Shown: one piece after another, positions 1-8,700 of the stretch
Layout: each line of letters starts with the position of its first letter
Position numbering within the stretch: position 1 is the stretch's first letter
DNA from: Irineochytrium annulatum
Lineage: Eukaryota > Chytridiomycota > Chytridiomycetes > Chytridiales > Chytridiaceae
Assembly: GCA_027600665.1 (NCBI GenBank)
Contig: JADGJL010001055.1
Span: forward strand, 1 to 10,604
DNA: 10,604 nucleotides
Reading direction: 5' to 3'
Position numbers and translations under genes: made by a program
Notes under the pieces: model-generated
The model's input: the letters and a program-made list of their open reading frames with translations, nothing else
Told to the model about the DNA's origin: nothing
Database searches by the model: none

Positions 1-1632
1 GGGCGGGATGGCGAACGTGACGGCTGCGGAGGATGCCAAGGGGTTCGCGTGCAGGCCTGTCGAGTGGGTTGAGAGAGGTGAGGAGAGGATGGCGCCGAGG
101 TGGGAAGTGGGTTGTGGGGCGAGAGATAAGGGTGGTTCAGCTGCGAGAGCTGCGAGGGCTGCGAGGGGCTGTTGGAGACTAGAGGTGGGACCGCGGCGGA
201 GGGAGGAGACGGAGGATGAGGTCGAGGATGTGGCGTCGTCTTCGTCCTCGTCGTCGTCGGTTTCGTCCTCCGCACCTTCCACCGTGTAAGAGCGGGGACC
301 GACGGAGGAAGCTAGCGTTCTGGGCAGCGACCTGGCACAACATTAGCATGTACAAACGAAAACGGTGTGACGACGAACTCACCCGCCAGACATAACACTC
401 CTCCTCCCACTCAACGCAAATTCAGATATAAACGATACCCTCGAGCTCTCGCTCGCCGTCCCCATCAAGTCATACCCTCCACTTCCCGACGAAAAACCAG
501 CCCCCAGCCCACCACCAAGCGCGATAACCCCACCACTCGACCTCCCGTGATACCCCTGCTGCAATCCCGCACCCCCACCGTTCAAACTGGCCGCGACGGC
601 GTTCCTGCCTACCCCTCTCGCGCCGCCCCCTCTCCGCATCTGATGCACACCCATGCTGGCGTCCATTCCTATGTGCTTCTTTGTCGCTCCATTGCTACCG
701 GTGCTCGGCCTGGCGCCATTCCCAATGCCAGACGCACTTCCGCCCTTTACGCCGCCAACAACCTTGTTTTTGAAGCCCTCAAACCATCTCCGCAAGACAG
801 ACCGTCCCCTCTTCACATCCCTCTCCCCTGGCCTCGCACCACCACCGCCCGCGGCCCTTTCCCCCCCCACACCGTCCGACGACACAACTTCGTTCTCGCT
901 CCCCCTGCTTGACCGCCGCCGGAGAGCCGCGTTGGTGTTGGCGTTGCTGTTCCCACGCAACGGCGACGGGTGAAAGTACGTGCTCAGGAGACCTTGAACG
1001 CTTATCCAGTGCGGTCCGTGGCTGCCGTTCCCACCGGAATGATTATGCTGCTGATGCGGGTTCAGAGGCGATGACGACGACGGCCGATGCGACACCACCG
1101 GCTCCTGCTGCCGCAGCGCCTGGCCCATGGATGTCGTCGAGGAGGAGAGGATAACGTGGTTTGGAGGTGTCGGCTGCGACGACGTCGTCGGGCTTGCGGG
1201 TATGGAATCAAGCGAGGGCGTCAGGTCCGATATGAGCGATGGGGACGTCGGGGTCGGTGTGGAGACTGACGGCTTCAGGGATGCTGGCGGGTGGAGTTCG
1301 CCCGCCGACTGGGACACGATGGGAGTGACGTCAAGCGATGCTGGCGGGATGGGAGACAGTTGGTCCGACGGACCGGAGCCGGCGGAATCAAAGAGGACTG
1401 CGAGTTCACGGTCGGACGAGGGCGGTGTGATGGGCGGGACGTCCAACAGGGCTATGCCAGGTAATGCAAGGGCGACCTGCTCGGCCGGGTCGTCAACCGG
1501 GTCGTCGGCAGGCGTAAGGGGATGTCGCTCGATGCCGGTCTCGGCCCGAGTGCTCTCGCCGGCAGCGTCCCGGTCAGTGTTGGCGGGTTCCTCGTGGCGA
1601 TGGCCGTCATCGAGGGGTGGAGGCGATGTCAT
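1..1632 (-). CDS. Disordered Ser/Pro/Gly-rich protein, function unknown (partial, 3' end off the window)
   Basis: I do not recognise this protein. Exon 1 is 1632-383 and exon 2 is 331 to the window edge, giving at least 527 residues with no stop reached. The start is the first in-frame ATG at 1632. Residues 1-200 are rich in Ser, Pro and Thr. Residues 255-390 are rich in Gly, Ser and Arg and hold a basic, possibly amphipathic stretch around 274-291 (RGRSVLRRWFEGFKNKV). A segment near 207-226 (HWISVQGLLSTYF) is the least low-complexity part. After the splice there is an acidic run at about 438-449 (EDETDDDEDEDD), then more Ser, Pro, Ala and Leu. No transmembrane segment or signal peptide is seen. 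The composition suggests an intrinsically disordered scaffold or regulator, but this is only inference. The frame continues exactly across the intron, which supports the model. A tiny upstream ORF overlaps the start. Confidence 0.72.
139..165 (-). repeat. Three 9-bp tandem units encoding Leu-Ala-Ala
   Basis: On the coding strand CTCGCAGC(C/T) occurs three times in a row and encodes LAA three times within exon 2 of the disordered protein. It keeps the frame, and slippage would change the length by whole triplets. Confidence 0.7.
332..382 (-). other. Intron of gene 1 (51 nt)
   Basis: Reading the minus strand, the donor is GTGAGT (382-377), a TGCTAATG branch-like site lies 9-16 nt before the acceptor, and the acceptor is GTGCCAG ending at 332. 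The splice is in phase 2. Reading through would hit TGA at once, while splicing opens the frame to the window edge. A second AG 10 nt further on would change the frame, so the first is preferred. Confidence 0.8.
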
Positions 1633-1640
1633 ATCCGCAT
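1629..1640 (-). promoter_or_regulatory. Four-codon uORF overlapping the start of gene 1
   Basis: The minus strand reads ATG CGG ATA TGA. Its stop overlaps the main start as ATGA. The uORF ATG has A at -3 and G at -1, a favourable context. If the transcript starts upstream, ribosomes would have to skip it or reinitiate in place. The ORF itself is certain; its use is inferred. Confidence 0.4.
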
Positions 1641-1757
1641 CCTTTCACTTTGACCCTAGCCTAATTGCTAACACTGATGACACACAGAGTAAACCTGATC
1701 AACAACATAAAATACTAGAAGCACTGCGCTGTTTTACTAAAGTGCGCCCAAAAAACA

Positions 1758-1781
1758 CCCTCTCCCTTCCCCACCTTCCCC
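1758..1781 (-). promoter_or_regulatory. Potential G-quadruplex motif between the RraA-like gene and gene 1
   Basis: On the minus strand there are four G tracts of 4, 4, 3 and 3 bases with loops of 5, 2 and 3 bases, which meets the usual G3+N1-7 definition. It lies about 80 nt beyond the RraA-like stop and about 125 nt before the ATG of gene 1, so it could be in the 3' UTR of one or the promoter or 5' UTR of the other. Confidence 0.45.
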
Positions 1782-1861
1782 AAAAGAAAGGAAAAAAACA
1801 AGGGTGAAGTTCACGGCGCCAGAAGCAAACGCTCCAGACACTAGCAACCTGCCTATCTTTT

Positions 1862-2704
1862 CTATCCCCTGTGCTTCTTGAACGCCTCCACGATCGTGCT
1901 CCCCTTCTCAATGTCCTCCCCGCACCTCCCATCCACCTCACGAACCTTGCGCGCAAGCTCCCCAACCTTTAAGCATTATGTACGTCGCCACGTATCGTTA
2001 CGACCCCCTTACCTCCTCGCACCGCTCGATCGGCACACACACGCACCCATCCACGTCGCCGACGATGATGTCACCTTCCCTCACAACGACCGGCCACGCC
2101 GTGTCCCGACACAGCGTGAGGGGCTCGCCGACACGCGTGGGACGCGCGAAGCCGCCGGCGCCGAGGACGCTGGTGCCGTGCGTAGAGGCGACGGGAATCC
2201 TGATTGCCTGGAGCTCGCGGACGTCCCGAACGCGTCCTACGATCAACGTAAACTGTGAAATAAACGGGCGAGGGAACAGGCAGTATGCAACGCACCCTCA
2301 ACAACAACGCCCTCACATCCCAGAAACCTCGCCCGTGTGCTCATTAGCCCGCCCCACACGGCGTTAGGCACATCTGTCTTCGTCGCTATCACCATCACCT
2401 GGCCCTTGACCAGCGTGTCCACATGATGCCGATCCGCCTTTGGGGTCGTCGTGTCCGTTATGGGCACGAATTCGCACGTGTGCGCGGGTCCGATGAAGGT
2501 TGCGTTGGCGTCGGGGGCGATCAGGCGCGAGTTGATGATGTAAGCGTTGACCCCGAGCTTTGTGAGGCTGCCAGGAAATCGCTCAGGGAGACACGACGCT
2601 GGAGAAGAGAGCCGCGATCAGGTAAAGTGTTAATACCTGTCCGCGATCTCGCAGGACGTGAGCCCAGTGAGGGAGTTGATGGCGGCCTGGGGACTGGGTG
2701 TCAT
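1862..2704 (-). CDS. RraA-like / HMG-CHA aldolase-like family protein
   Basis: Four exons, 2704-2637, 2567-2296, 2236-2013 and 1966-1862, join in frame to 222 residues, a usual length for the family. Family members include bacterial RNase E inhibitor RraA and the metal-dependent 4-hydroxy-4-methyl-2-oxoglutarate / 4-carboxy-4-hydroxy-2-oxoadipate aldolases; fungal members are mostly uncharacterised. Visible landmarks are the N-terminal SCEIADSLTKLG (17-28), GGLMSTRA (95-102) forming the active-site loop, GRVRD (114-118), and GDIIVGDVDGCVCVP (168-182). In the studied aldolases the Arg-Asp pair (here R117, D118) binds substrate and metal; both are kept, so aldolase or oxaloacetate decarboxylase activity is possible. 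The C-terminal helix ends in FKKHRG. No signal peptide or obvious targeting sequence is seen, so it is probably cytosolic. Start choice: the first ATG in frame with the conserved N-terminus. The substrate cannot be told from sequence. Confidence 0.93.
1967..2012 (-). other. RraA-like gene intron 3 (46 nt)
   Basis: Donor GTAAGG at 2012, acceptor TTAAAG ending at 1967, phase 0. It joins IERCEE to VGELARKVRE, giving the expected helical C-terminus. Read-through hits TAA within four codons. Confidence 0.85.
2237..2295 (-). other. RraA-like gene intron 2 (59 nt)
   Basis: Donor GTGCGT at 2295, acceptor CGTAG ending at 2237. Phase 1. The splice rebuilds the family motif EGRVRDVREL; read-through instead leads to unrelated residues and a stop. 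Because the motif itself fixes the junction, confidence is high. Confidence 0.88.
2568..2636 (-). other. RraA-like gene intron 1 (69 nt)
   Basis: Donor GTATTA at 2636, acceptor GGCAG ending at 2568, with a CCTGAG branch-like sequence about 15-20 nt upstream. Phase 2; the joined codon AG|C gives the Ser of the IADSLTKLG motif. Confidence 0.82.
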
Positions 2705-2721
2705 TTGTGCTTCCTTTGCAT
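2701..2721 (-). promoter_or_regulatory. Six-codon uORF overlapping the RraA-like start
   Basis: The minus strand encodes Met-Gln-Arg-Lys-His-Lys then TGA, and this TGA overlaps the main ATG as ATGA. The uORF ATG has A at -3, whereas the main ATG has C at -3, a weaker context. Whether the mRNA includes it depends on the unknown transcription start. Confidence 0.4.
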
Positions 2722-3144
2722 GCTGTCCACACCACGACCGCCCCGACAGCTCCACGCTGCTCCCAGAAGACAGGCTGCTCAGAAAGGACCGTGGGCTTAG
2801 GCTGCCGACGGTGTCGGTAGGCGGCCTAGTAGTGGATCAGACTCAAGTACTCAGATCGTCCTGACGGGACGCCAGTTAAAAGCGAAACGGTTGCAAGAAC
2901 GGGAAGGCTAGTGCTTGCTTCGATAGAAGATACAGGTTAATATTGCTGATAAGGCGGATCGTTCGTGACAGGTTTATATGAGTCTAAGTTAGTCTTCCAA
3001 GGTTAAAGGACGACTGCAGCAAACTCGCAACGGGCCAGGAACAACTCCCCAGAAAAGCCTCAAAACTGATGCTGAGGTTAGAGCTCATACGATTGCCGCT
3101 GCTTACTTAGTTCCTTCCACAGCAACAAGTCGGAGCTGCAAAAG
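2722..3144. other. Divergent intergenic region, no gene seen
   Basis: This lies between the RraA-like start (minus) and the F-box-like start (plus), so it should carry both promoters. It contains a short hairpin (CCGAC GGT GTCGG, 2805-2817). It also has a possible 5' UTR splice acceptor at about 3119-3122 (TTCCACAG) after a TTAC-type branch-like site. I found no convincing TATA box, tRNA or conserved ORF. Confidence 0.5.
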
Positions 3145-4446
3145 ATGAATGACGACGTCATAAACGCGATCGTCCAGTGTCTCGATCCGTCGTCAGACCG
3201 ACAGGCGCTCTTCTGCTGCATGACGGCCGCCACGTTCCTCTTTAAACCTGCCGCCACTGTCGTCTGGTCTACGCGTGAGGTCTCCACCACGCTCGCTGGC
3301 GACGGTTCTGATCGCACTCTCATCGTCAACGGCAAGCCCATGACGCTGCCGGCGTCGCCGCCGTCGACAATAGGGCATGTCGGCGACCCCGCGACGCGGT
3401 GCGCGGTCTATCTCGGCGCCGTCGGCAAGCTGCGAGTGGAAGGCAAAAAACGACAATGGACGCCGGGAGCCTTGTTGCCGTGGCTCCGCCGTCTCAATTG
3501 CATCAACTTCGTCGAGATTGACGAGGGGTGGCTGTTGGCCCTGCAATTACGGTTTGCCGACGGCATTAGAACTGCACCGTCCACTTTACTCCTGCCCGCC
3601 AGTGCCGCCACCGTGGCCGTTCTCGAGGCCTTCCTGTGCGCAACTCGCCGCCCCGTCAGGCTGGGGCTGCGCCTCGGGGTCGAGAATCGCATCCCGCTCG
3701 ATCACGGCTCCATCATCCCACTCCGGCTGCTCAAGCTATCTATGATCGTCAACGCGCACGACCTACTAAACCAGGACATCCTGCAGCGCGCTGGCGGCAA
3801 CCTGAAGGAACTCGGACTGACGTTCCACGACAACGCCTACACAAACCTCTCGGCCCTCGCCCACCTCGCCCACCTCAACACGCTCCGCCTGTTCCACCTC
3901 CAAATCATCACACCAGAGAGCCTCGTATCGCCATACTCCATGTCGAACGCCTTGCCGCTCGCGCGTCTGCCGTCGCTAAGCCGGCTGGTCATCGTTGCGT
4001 GCGGGATGGACGTCAACGGGCTCGGGCGGATCATAGCGGCCGTCAACGCGGCCGCGGGTTGCATACGGGAGCTGCGGCTGAATTTTGGCCGCATCCACTG
4101 CTACGATTGGGTCTACGGTCGGATGGCCGTCCGGCTGCGGTTGACGGGGTTCAGGAAGTTAGCGCTCACGTGGAAGATGCCCAAAGAGGACGTCGACGTC
4201 ATTGACTGGGACGCGGTTAGTCGCGATGGACTGCCGCTGTTGGAGGAGTTGGAGCTGAGGGGGTGGTCGGACTTACGGGATTACAAGATGGGATGGAAGA
4301 CGCTTCGACAGGCGATTTTGGATCCGGGGGTAACGCCGGCGCTGGAGACGGTCAAGTGGAGCTTTTCACGCTGGACTTTCTTGTTGAGGGGCGGAAGGGC
4401 GGCGTTTGACCCTCGTCAGATTGAACGGCTTCAAGCCAAGAAGTAA
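3145..4446 (+). CDS. F-box-like protein with leucine-rich-repeat-like region
   Basis: A single exon encodes 433 residues. The first ATG after an in-frame stop (TAG at 3079) is used, and it has A at -3. Residues 2-45 (DDVINAIVQCLDP, then a Cys/Ala/Phe-rich helix and a Trp at 41) resemble a fungal F-box-like helical module, although the usual Leu-Pro opening is missing. From about 145 to 375 there are irregular Leu-rich strand-helix units, for example NLKELGLTF (219-227), HLNTLRLFHL (243-252), SLSRLVIVACG (278-288), CIRELRLNFG (306-315) and LLEELELRGW (365-374). This pattern fits an LRR arc that would bind a substrate while the F-box contacts Skp1 in an SCF ubiquitin ligase. That role is inferred from family architecture, not shown here. 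No signal peptide or membrane segment is seen. The lack of introns contrasts with neighbours on both sides. Confidence 0.78.
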   Translation: MNDDVINAIVQCLDPSSDRQALFCCMTAATFLFKPAATVVWSTREVSTTLAGDGSDRTLIVNGKPMTLPASPPSTIGHVGDPATRCAVYLGAVGKLRVEGKKRQWTPGALLPWLRRLNCINFVEIDEGWLLALQLRFADGIRTAPSTLLLPASAATVAVLEAFLCATRRPVRLGLRLGVENRIPLDHGSIIPLRLLKLSMIVNAHDLLNQDILQRAGGNLKELGLTFHDNAYTNLSALAHLAHLNTLRLFHLQIITPESLVSPYSMSNALPLARLPSLSRLVIVACGMDVNGLGRIIAAVNAAAGCIRELRLNFGRIHCYDWVYGRMAVRLRLTGFRKLALTWKMPKEDVDVIDWDAVSRDGLPLLEELELRGWSDLRDYKMGWKTLRQAILDPGVTPALETVKWSFSRWTFLLRGGRAAFDPRQIERLQAKK

Positions 4447-4815
4447 AGCACGGCAGTTGAGAGACCATTCTTGGGCCTGCTGTTCGGCTACATGTGGTTA
4501 GTGGGGGGGATGGGAGCAGGTTGGACTCTCACTCAGGCGACATTCGCAGTCCGTTCATATGCTAGTGCATTAAGTTTCCCCTTTTTTCTTGCTTTCGTCC
4601 TATTATCCGGTTCCGACCAAGGCGCCGGTCGACTCCACCACAAAGTACCACCAAGCTCGCTGTAATAACAGCCGCCATGTTACATTATATTAAATGAACG
4701 AGATCGCTCAAGAACACACTGGAGTAAAACGACCGAAATAAGAACCGCGATTGATGAAAGTGACTATGAAAAACTGATTCGAAATCACACACGCATATGT
4801 AGCAACAACCCTCAT
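4447..4815. other. Convergent 3' flank, no gene seen
   Basis: This lies between the stop of the F-box-like gene and the stop of the minus-strand secreted-protein gene, so it should hold both 3' UTRs. A T-rich tract lies at 4572-4595, and a possible ATTAAA poly(A) signal for the plus-strand gene lies at 4689-4694. An open stretch at 4471-4665 has no ATG start and is not called. Confidence 0.5.
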
Positions 4816-5547
4816 CTACACTGTTGGGATAGTCGGGGGCAAGTGCATCGTGAACGACGGAGTCGCTGAGGCCGATGCCGTGGCGGCGTCGGCTTCTGCC
4901 GCGGTGTCAGTCAGCAAAACGGCGCTGGAGCTGGCGTTTGTTGCAACCGCGGCTGTTGCAGTGGCAGCATCCGAGGTGGTAACGGCGACTGAGGCAGATA
5001 TTGTAGCGGCGTCGGAACTCATGACTGCGACCGCAACCGTGCTGGTGGCGGCATTCGGGGTGGGCGTTAACGTCGGTGGGGCGAGGACGATGGGGACGAC
5101 CGTGAGCGCCGTCGACGGCGGAGGGTTCGTGCTGAGGTAGTAGGAGCACACGGCGGGGAAGAACTTGAGCTGTTTACAACACTCAGTGATGAGCGACTGC
5201 CATACATCCCGGCACGAAGATGGAAGGAAGGTGGCCCATCGAGGAGCAAAAAGGTAACCCACCAAGTTCATCTCGTTCGAAGGGCACGGCACCTGCGCGC
5301 CGCAAGCGTACAAGGACGAGTTAACGGCTGGCAGGTTCTCGCACATGGCCCAGACGGCTTGTTGGGTGATGTCGGAACCGATGCCGCCGCACTGGGCAAG
5401 ACAGGACCTGGTGCAGAACGAGAGCGAGCCCAGGTTTTGATTGAGGTCGATGCCGAAGACGACGATGTCGCCGGAGGTGTCGGCGTGGACGAGGCCCGGC
5501 AGAAGGAAGAGGGCCGGGATGGTCAGCGAGACGAGTTGGGCGAGCAT
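4816..5547 (-). CDS. Secreted cysteine-rich protein with Ala/Thr/Ser-rich tail
   Basis: A single exon encodes 243 residues from the ATG at 5547; an in-frame extension to 5556 would need a TTG start and is not used. Residues 1-22 form a clear signal peptide (hydrophobic core LTIPALFLLPGL, likely cleavage after VHA). The mature N-terminal domain, about 23-138, holds ten cysteines at 45, 49, 53, 69, 82, 88, 112, 123, 124 and 134, including CxxxCxxxC and an adjacent CC pair. That even number suggests five disulphides. Residues 140-243 are low-complexity Pro, then Ala, Thr, Ser and Val with loosely repeated SSDAAT/TSDAAT units, a likely O-glycosylated stalk. No C-terminal hydrophobic GPI signal is seen, so free secretion or cell-wall retention is more likely. 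The spacing is loosely like small fungal Cys-rich surface proteins (CFEM has eight Cys), but it does not match CFEM well. Function unknown. Confidence 0.8.
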   Translation of the reverse strand: MLAQLVSLTIPALFLLPGLVHADTSGDIVVFGIDLNQNLGSLSFCTRSCLAQCGGIGSDITQQAVWAMCENLPAVNSSLYACGAQVPCPSNEMNLVGYLFAPRWATFLPSSCRDVWQSLITECCKQLKFFPAVCSYYLSTNPPPSTALTVVPIVLAPPTLTPTPNAATSTVAVAVMSSDAATISASVAVTTSDAATATAAVATNASSSAVLLTDTAAEADAATASASATPSFTMHLPPTIPTV

Positions 5548-5777
5548 GGTGTTCAATCTGGGGCTGCCGTGGTGGGGTTGCTTGATGAAGAGGTGAAATC
5601 AAACACCCGTCAAATTCATCAATAGGTCAAGGAAGCAAAACTAGCATTTACTTTGTAACACCCATATTTTGGAAGAAATGATTGAGAGACAGCGAAAAAA
5701 GATATGTCTTAGTATTTGAAGCACCTAGTAATATTCAGGGCATCTCCAGACTTCCGCCTTTTTTGTCCGAAACTTGA
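5548..5777. promoter_or_regulatory. Compact divergent promoter region (230 bp)
   Basis: This separates the minus-strand secreted-protein gene from the plus-strand HCF-like gene. Such a short distance means shared control is possible. The plus strand holds short upstream ATGs (5678 and 5704, the latter ATG TCT TAG) that may or may not be transcribed. A T-rich run lies just before the HCF-like ATG. No clear TATA box was found. Confidence 0.4.
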
Positions 5778-8700
5778 ATGACGACCGCACAACGAAGACG
5801 GAGAAAGGGCGGCGGAAAGCCGGCGGAGACGGACGACACGAGGACGTTGGACCCTTTCGACGTCGCATGGAGCCGGATCAGGCCTGTCGGAGCCGGAGCC
5901 TCATTCGACGCGGGCAACCCGTCGGCCCGGTACGGGCATGCCTTGCACCTCGTCGGCCGCCCACCCGTCGGGCACTCTCCAGAGAGCCTGTTATCTACGA
6001 TCGAATCCGTTGCTCCCCTACTTGACGACGAGGAACCGATCCTGGACTTCAATCGGGAGGACGAGGAGCCTAGGAAGATGCAAATGTCGGAGAAGGAGGG
6101 GAGGTCAACCGTTTTTGCGCAGGCGCCTGGCTGCGAACTGGTCATGCTCTGGGGTAGTGACGATCATCGGTTAATGGATGATGTGGCTTCGTTGAGTCTC
6201 GGTACTTCTCGTTTTCGCTACCACCTTGTTCTGATGCCGTTAAGGCGACCACAATTGGAGGAGCCTACAGAAGCCCGAGGTCGTCAATGCAGTAGAAATG
6301 GACGAGTCGGATTGGCAGCCGTTGCCGAGGACAGATTTTGCGTCATGCACCGACGGGGAGAAAGTCTATATCTTTGGGGGCCTGGTGGAGTGTTCGAAGG
6401 GTAAGAAGAGACAGGAGCGCTTGTCCAACGACGTAGGTTTTTGCGGCAACTTGACTTACGCTCAATGTTGTCACTAACGGTTTTGCTATCAGTTGATTGA
6501 ATTCGATACACTAACTCAGGAGTTAACACTTCTCAACTTGCGTCCCTCTGATTCTCTCTCTCCTAAACCTTGCCGAAATGCGACGATAAGCTACATCCCT
6601 GGGATGGAGGACGTTAATCCTCTGCTTCTTATATATGGGGGCGCTCAAGGCGACGACGTGGCCGCCAGCAACGACCTCCATATCTTCGATCTCAAAACGC
6701 GCTCGTGGCAATCACCTAGCATCAAAGGGCCGTTGCCGAGGCTCTCCGGTCATTCGGCAATCGTCTACAAGCCGAGGGCGAAGGCTATCAGATCAAGAGT
6801 TGTCTACTTTGGCGGCAATCAGTTCATTGGGGATGATAACGAATGCGTCTTGAGCAACGATATCTACTTCCTGACCCTTTTTGACTCCGGCGTTTTCAAT
6901 TGGAATCACGTTTGCAGCCGGAATGAACCCCCCGCCGGGCGAAGCATGCACTCTGCGGTGGCCTACGGTAACGACATTATGGTCGTTTTCGGAGGGCAAA
7001 CCGGCGAGAAGGTGAAGGACGGCGTGAGGAGTTGGAGACTGTCAAATGAGCTCTGGATGATGGATCTGATTTTTATGAATTGGAAGCAGCTGAGGTGGGC
7101 GGGTGACGGGCCGACGCCTCGCTTCGGTCACGCTGCCGAAATGGTTAGTTTCGTCCTCCAGTTCACAGACGAATGTTAATGACGATCAAATAGTTTCGGA
7201 ATCACTTGTATATCATCGGCGGCCGCTGCGGGTACGGTAATGCAGGCGTTCAAATGATCGCTGAACATAATACGAGAACGTCGACGGATACCTGGATGGC
7301 GGAGATTACGCCCTCGTTGCGGCCCGTGGAACCTGTGGTGACGTCGGCGTCCCACAATGGCTTCAGAATATCATGGGTCGACCCGAGAAAGCTCCACATC
7401 CGGATCGAGCTGCGAGAGGTCTCGGGCAGAAGGGACGAGGACGACCCGGAGAACAGTTGGCAGCTCATCATTGAGCGGGCCTTTGGGGCGACGGCGGAGT
7501 GCGAGATCAAGGCGGGGGCCAAAAGGGACGGGGGTGGCGTTGTGGAGCTGAAGCCCGAAACGGAATATCAAGTTCGGATGGCGGTCGTCCACGGGCGAAA
7601 GCAGACATTTGCCGTTCGGGTTGAAGCAACGCTCTACACGCTATGCGTTAAGACAAAAAAGGGTATAATGATCCCCATATTTGTCAGCATGATATACTAA
7701 TCAGACCCCTTCAAGTCATCCGCCCCGCCATGCCGAAGTTGTTTAACGTAGAGATTGTCCGCTCGGCGCCGACATCCGTCTCTCCCGATCGCCCTCGCGC
7801 ATTCCGTTTCAGTTGGTTGCACGAGCAGAGCAACAATGGTGCCTTCGTTAAAGGCTACGTCCTTCAGGCCTATGCCGCCGTCAGCCTCGATGTCGAGACA
7901 ACGTGGAGACGATCTCAGCCGCCAACGTTGCCCAGATTTGTGTTCAGCGCCGGCAAGGTGGGGCACCTGCCGCCAGATCCGCTGATACTACCCTCGCGGT
8001 TGCCAGACCGCCGGAGAACGCTGACGAAAGGGGAGGGCGGCGAGGGCGCGGTCGAGAACGGGACGAAGAAGAAAGGCGAGAATGAAGAAGAAGGTGCTTG
8101 GTTCGACATCTGGAGCGGTGACGGGGACTCGGCGGAGCTGTTGACGTTTGCGCTGGTCAAAAGGCCTGAGGTCGTGGCCGCTTACAGAAAGATTATGAGA
8201 GCTATTGGCATTGGTGACCAGGATGACGGCGTCGCCGCGGACGGCGGTCTGCAGATGAGATGGCCCGTAAAAGATTTAATCGTAGACTGGAAGTTCAGAA
8301 TCCGGGCTGTCTCGGATGTCGGTAACGGCCATCATAGCTATCCGTCGCAGCTTATCATCGTACGTCACGAGAGTCCGACAATCGAGATTGACTACTTGCG
8401 GGGTGCGTTGCTTTCTCATTTTCTTGTTTGCGTTTATCGTGCCTATAGCAGTTTTCTTACCTCAACGCGAATGCAGGCGTCCAACGCGACGCTTTGAGCG
8501 CTAAGGCGCAATCTGCACCGAAGGAACCCTGTGTTTCAATCGACCACCTCATTGGGCCTCCTCCCTGGGCTAGGCCCCCACGCGAACCGTGGACACCGGA
8601 GCCCGAAAGCGAACTGGAGTCAGATAACGAGACCGAATACCCACCATCTTCTGTTACGAGGAATGGCGAGGCATGTGACGCCGCTGAGGATCCGATGGTT

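Noticed and set aside
367..1807. Long plus-strand ORFs (367-912, 1127-1807) opposite gene 1
   Set aside because: They are antisense to a long GC-rich coding exon, have compositions that mirror it (Pro/Arg/His or Gly/Ser), and show no domain or splice support.
1699..1965. Minus-strand ORF overlapping the last RraA-like exon
   Set aside because: It covers the RraA-like C-terminus in another frame, and the spliced frame gives the expected family ending.
2805..2817. Hairpin CCGAC GGT GTCGG as a regulatory RNA or terminator
   Set aside because: A 5-bp stem in GC-rich DNA is expected by chance, and there is no associated tract or conserved context.
3636..4205. Second plus-strand frame inside the F-box-like gene
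   Set aside because: Arg/Pro/His-rich shadow of the real frame with no hydrophobic pattern.
4471..4665. Hydrophobic 64-codon open frame after the F-box-like gene
   Set aside because: The frame opens at TTG, lies in the 3' flank, and its hydrophobic look comes from T-rich sequence.
4850..5140. Plus-strand Ala/Val-rich ORF opposite the secreted protein tail
   Set aside because: It mirrors the repeated Ala codons of the minus-strand tail and begins without supporting context; the minus frame has a signal peptide and ordered cysteines.
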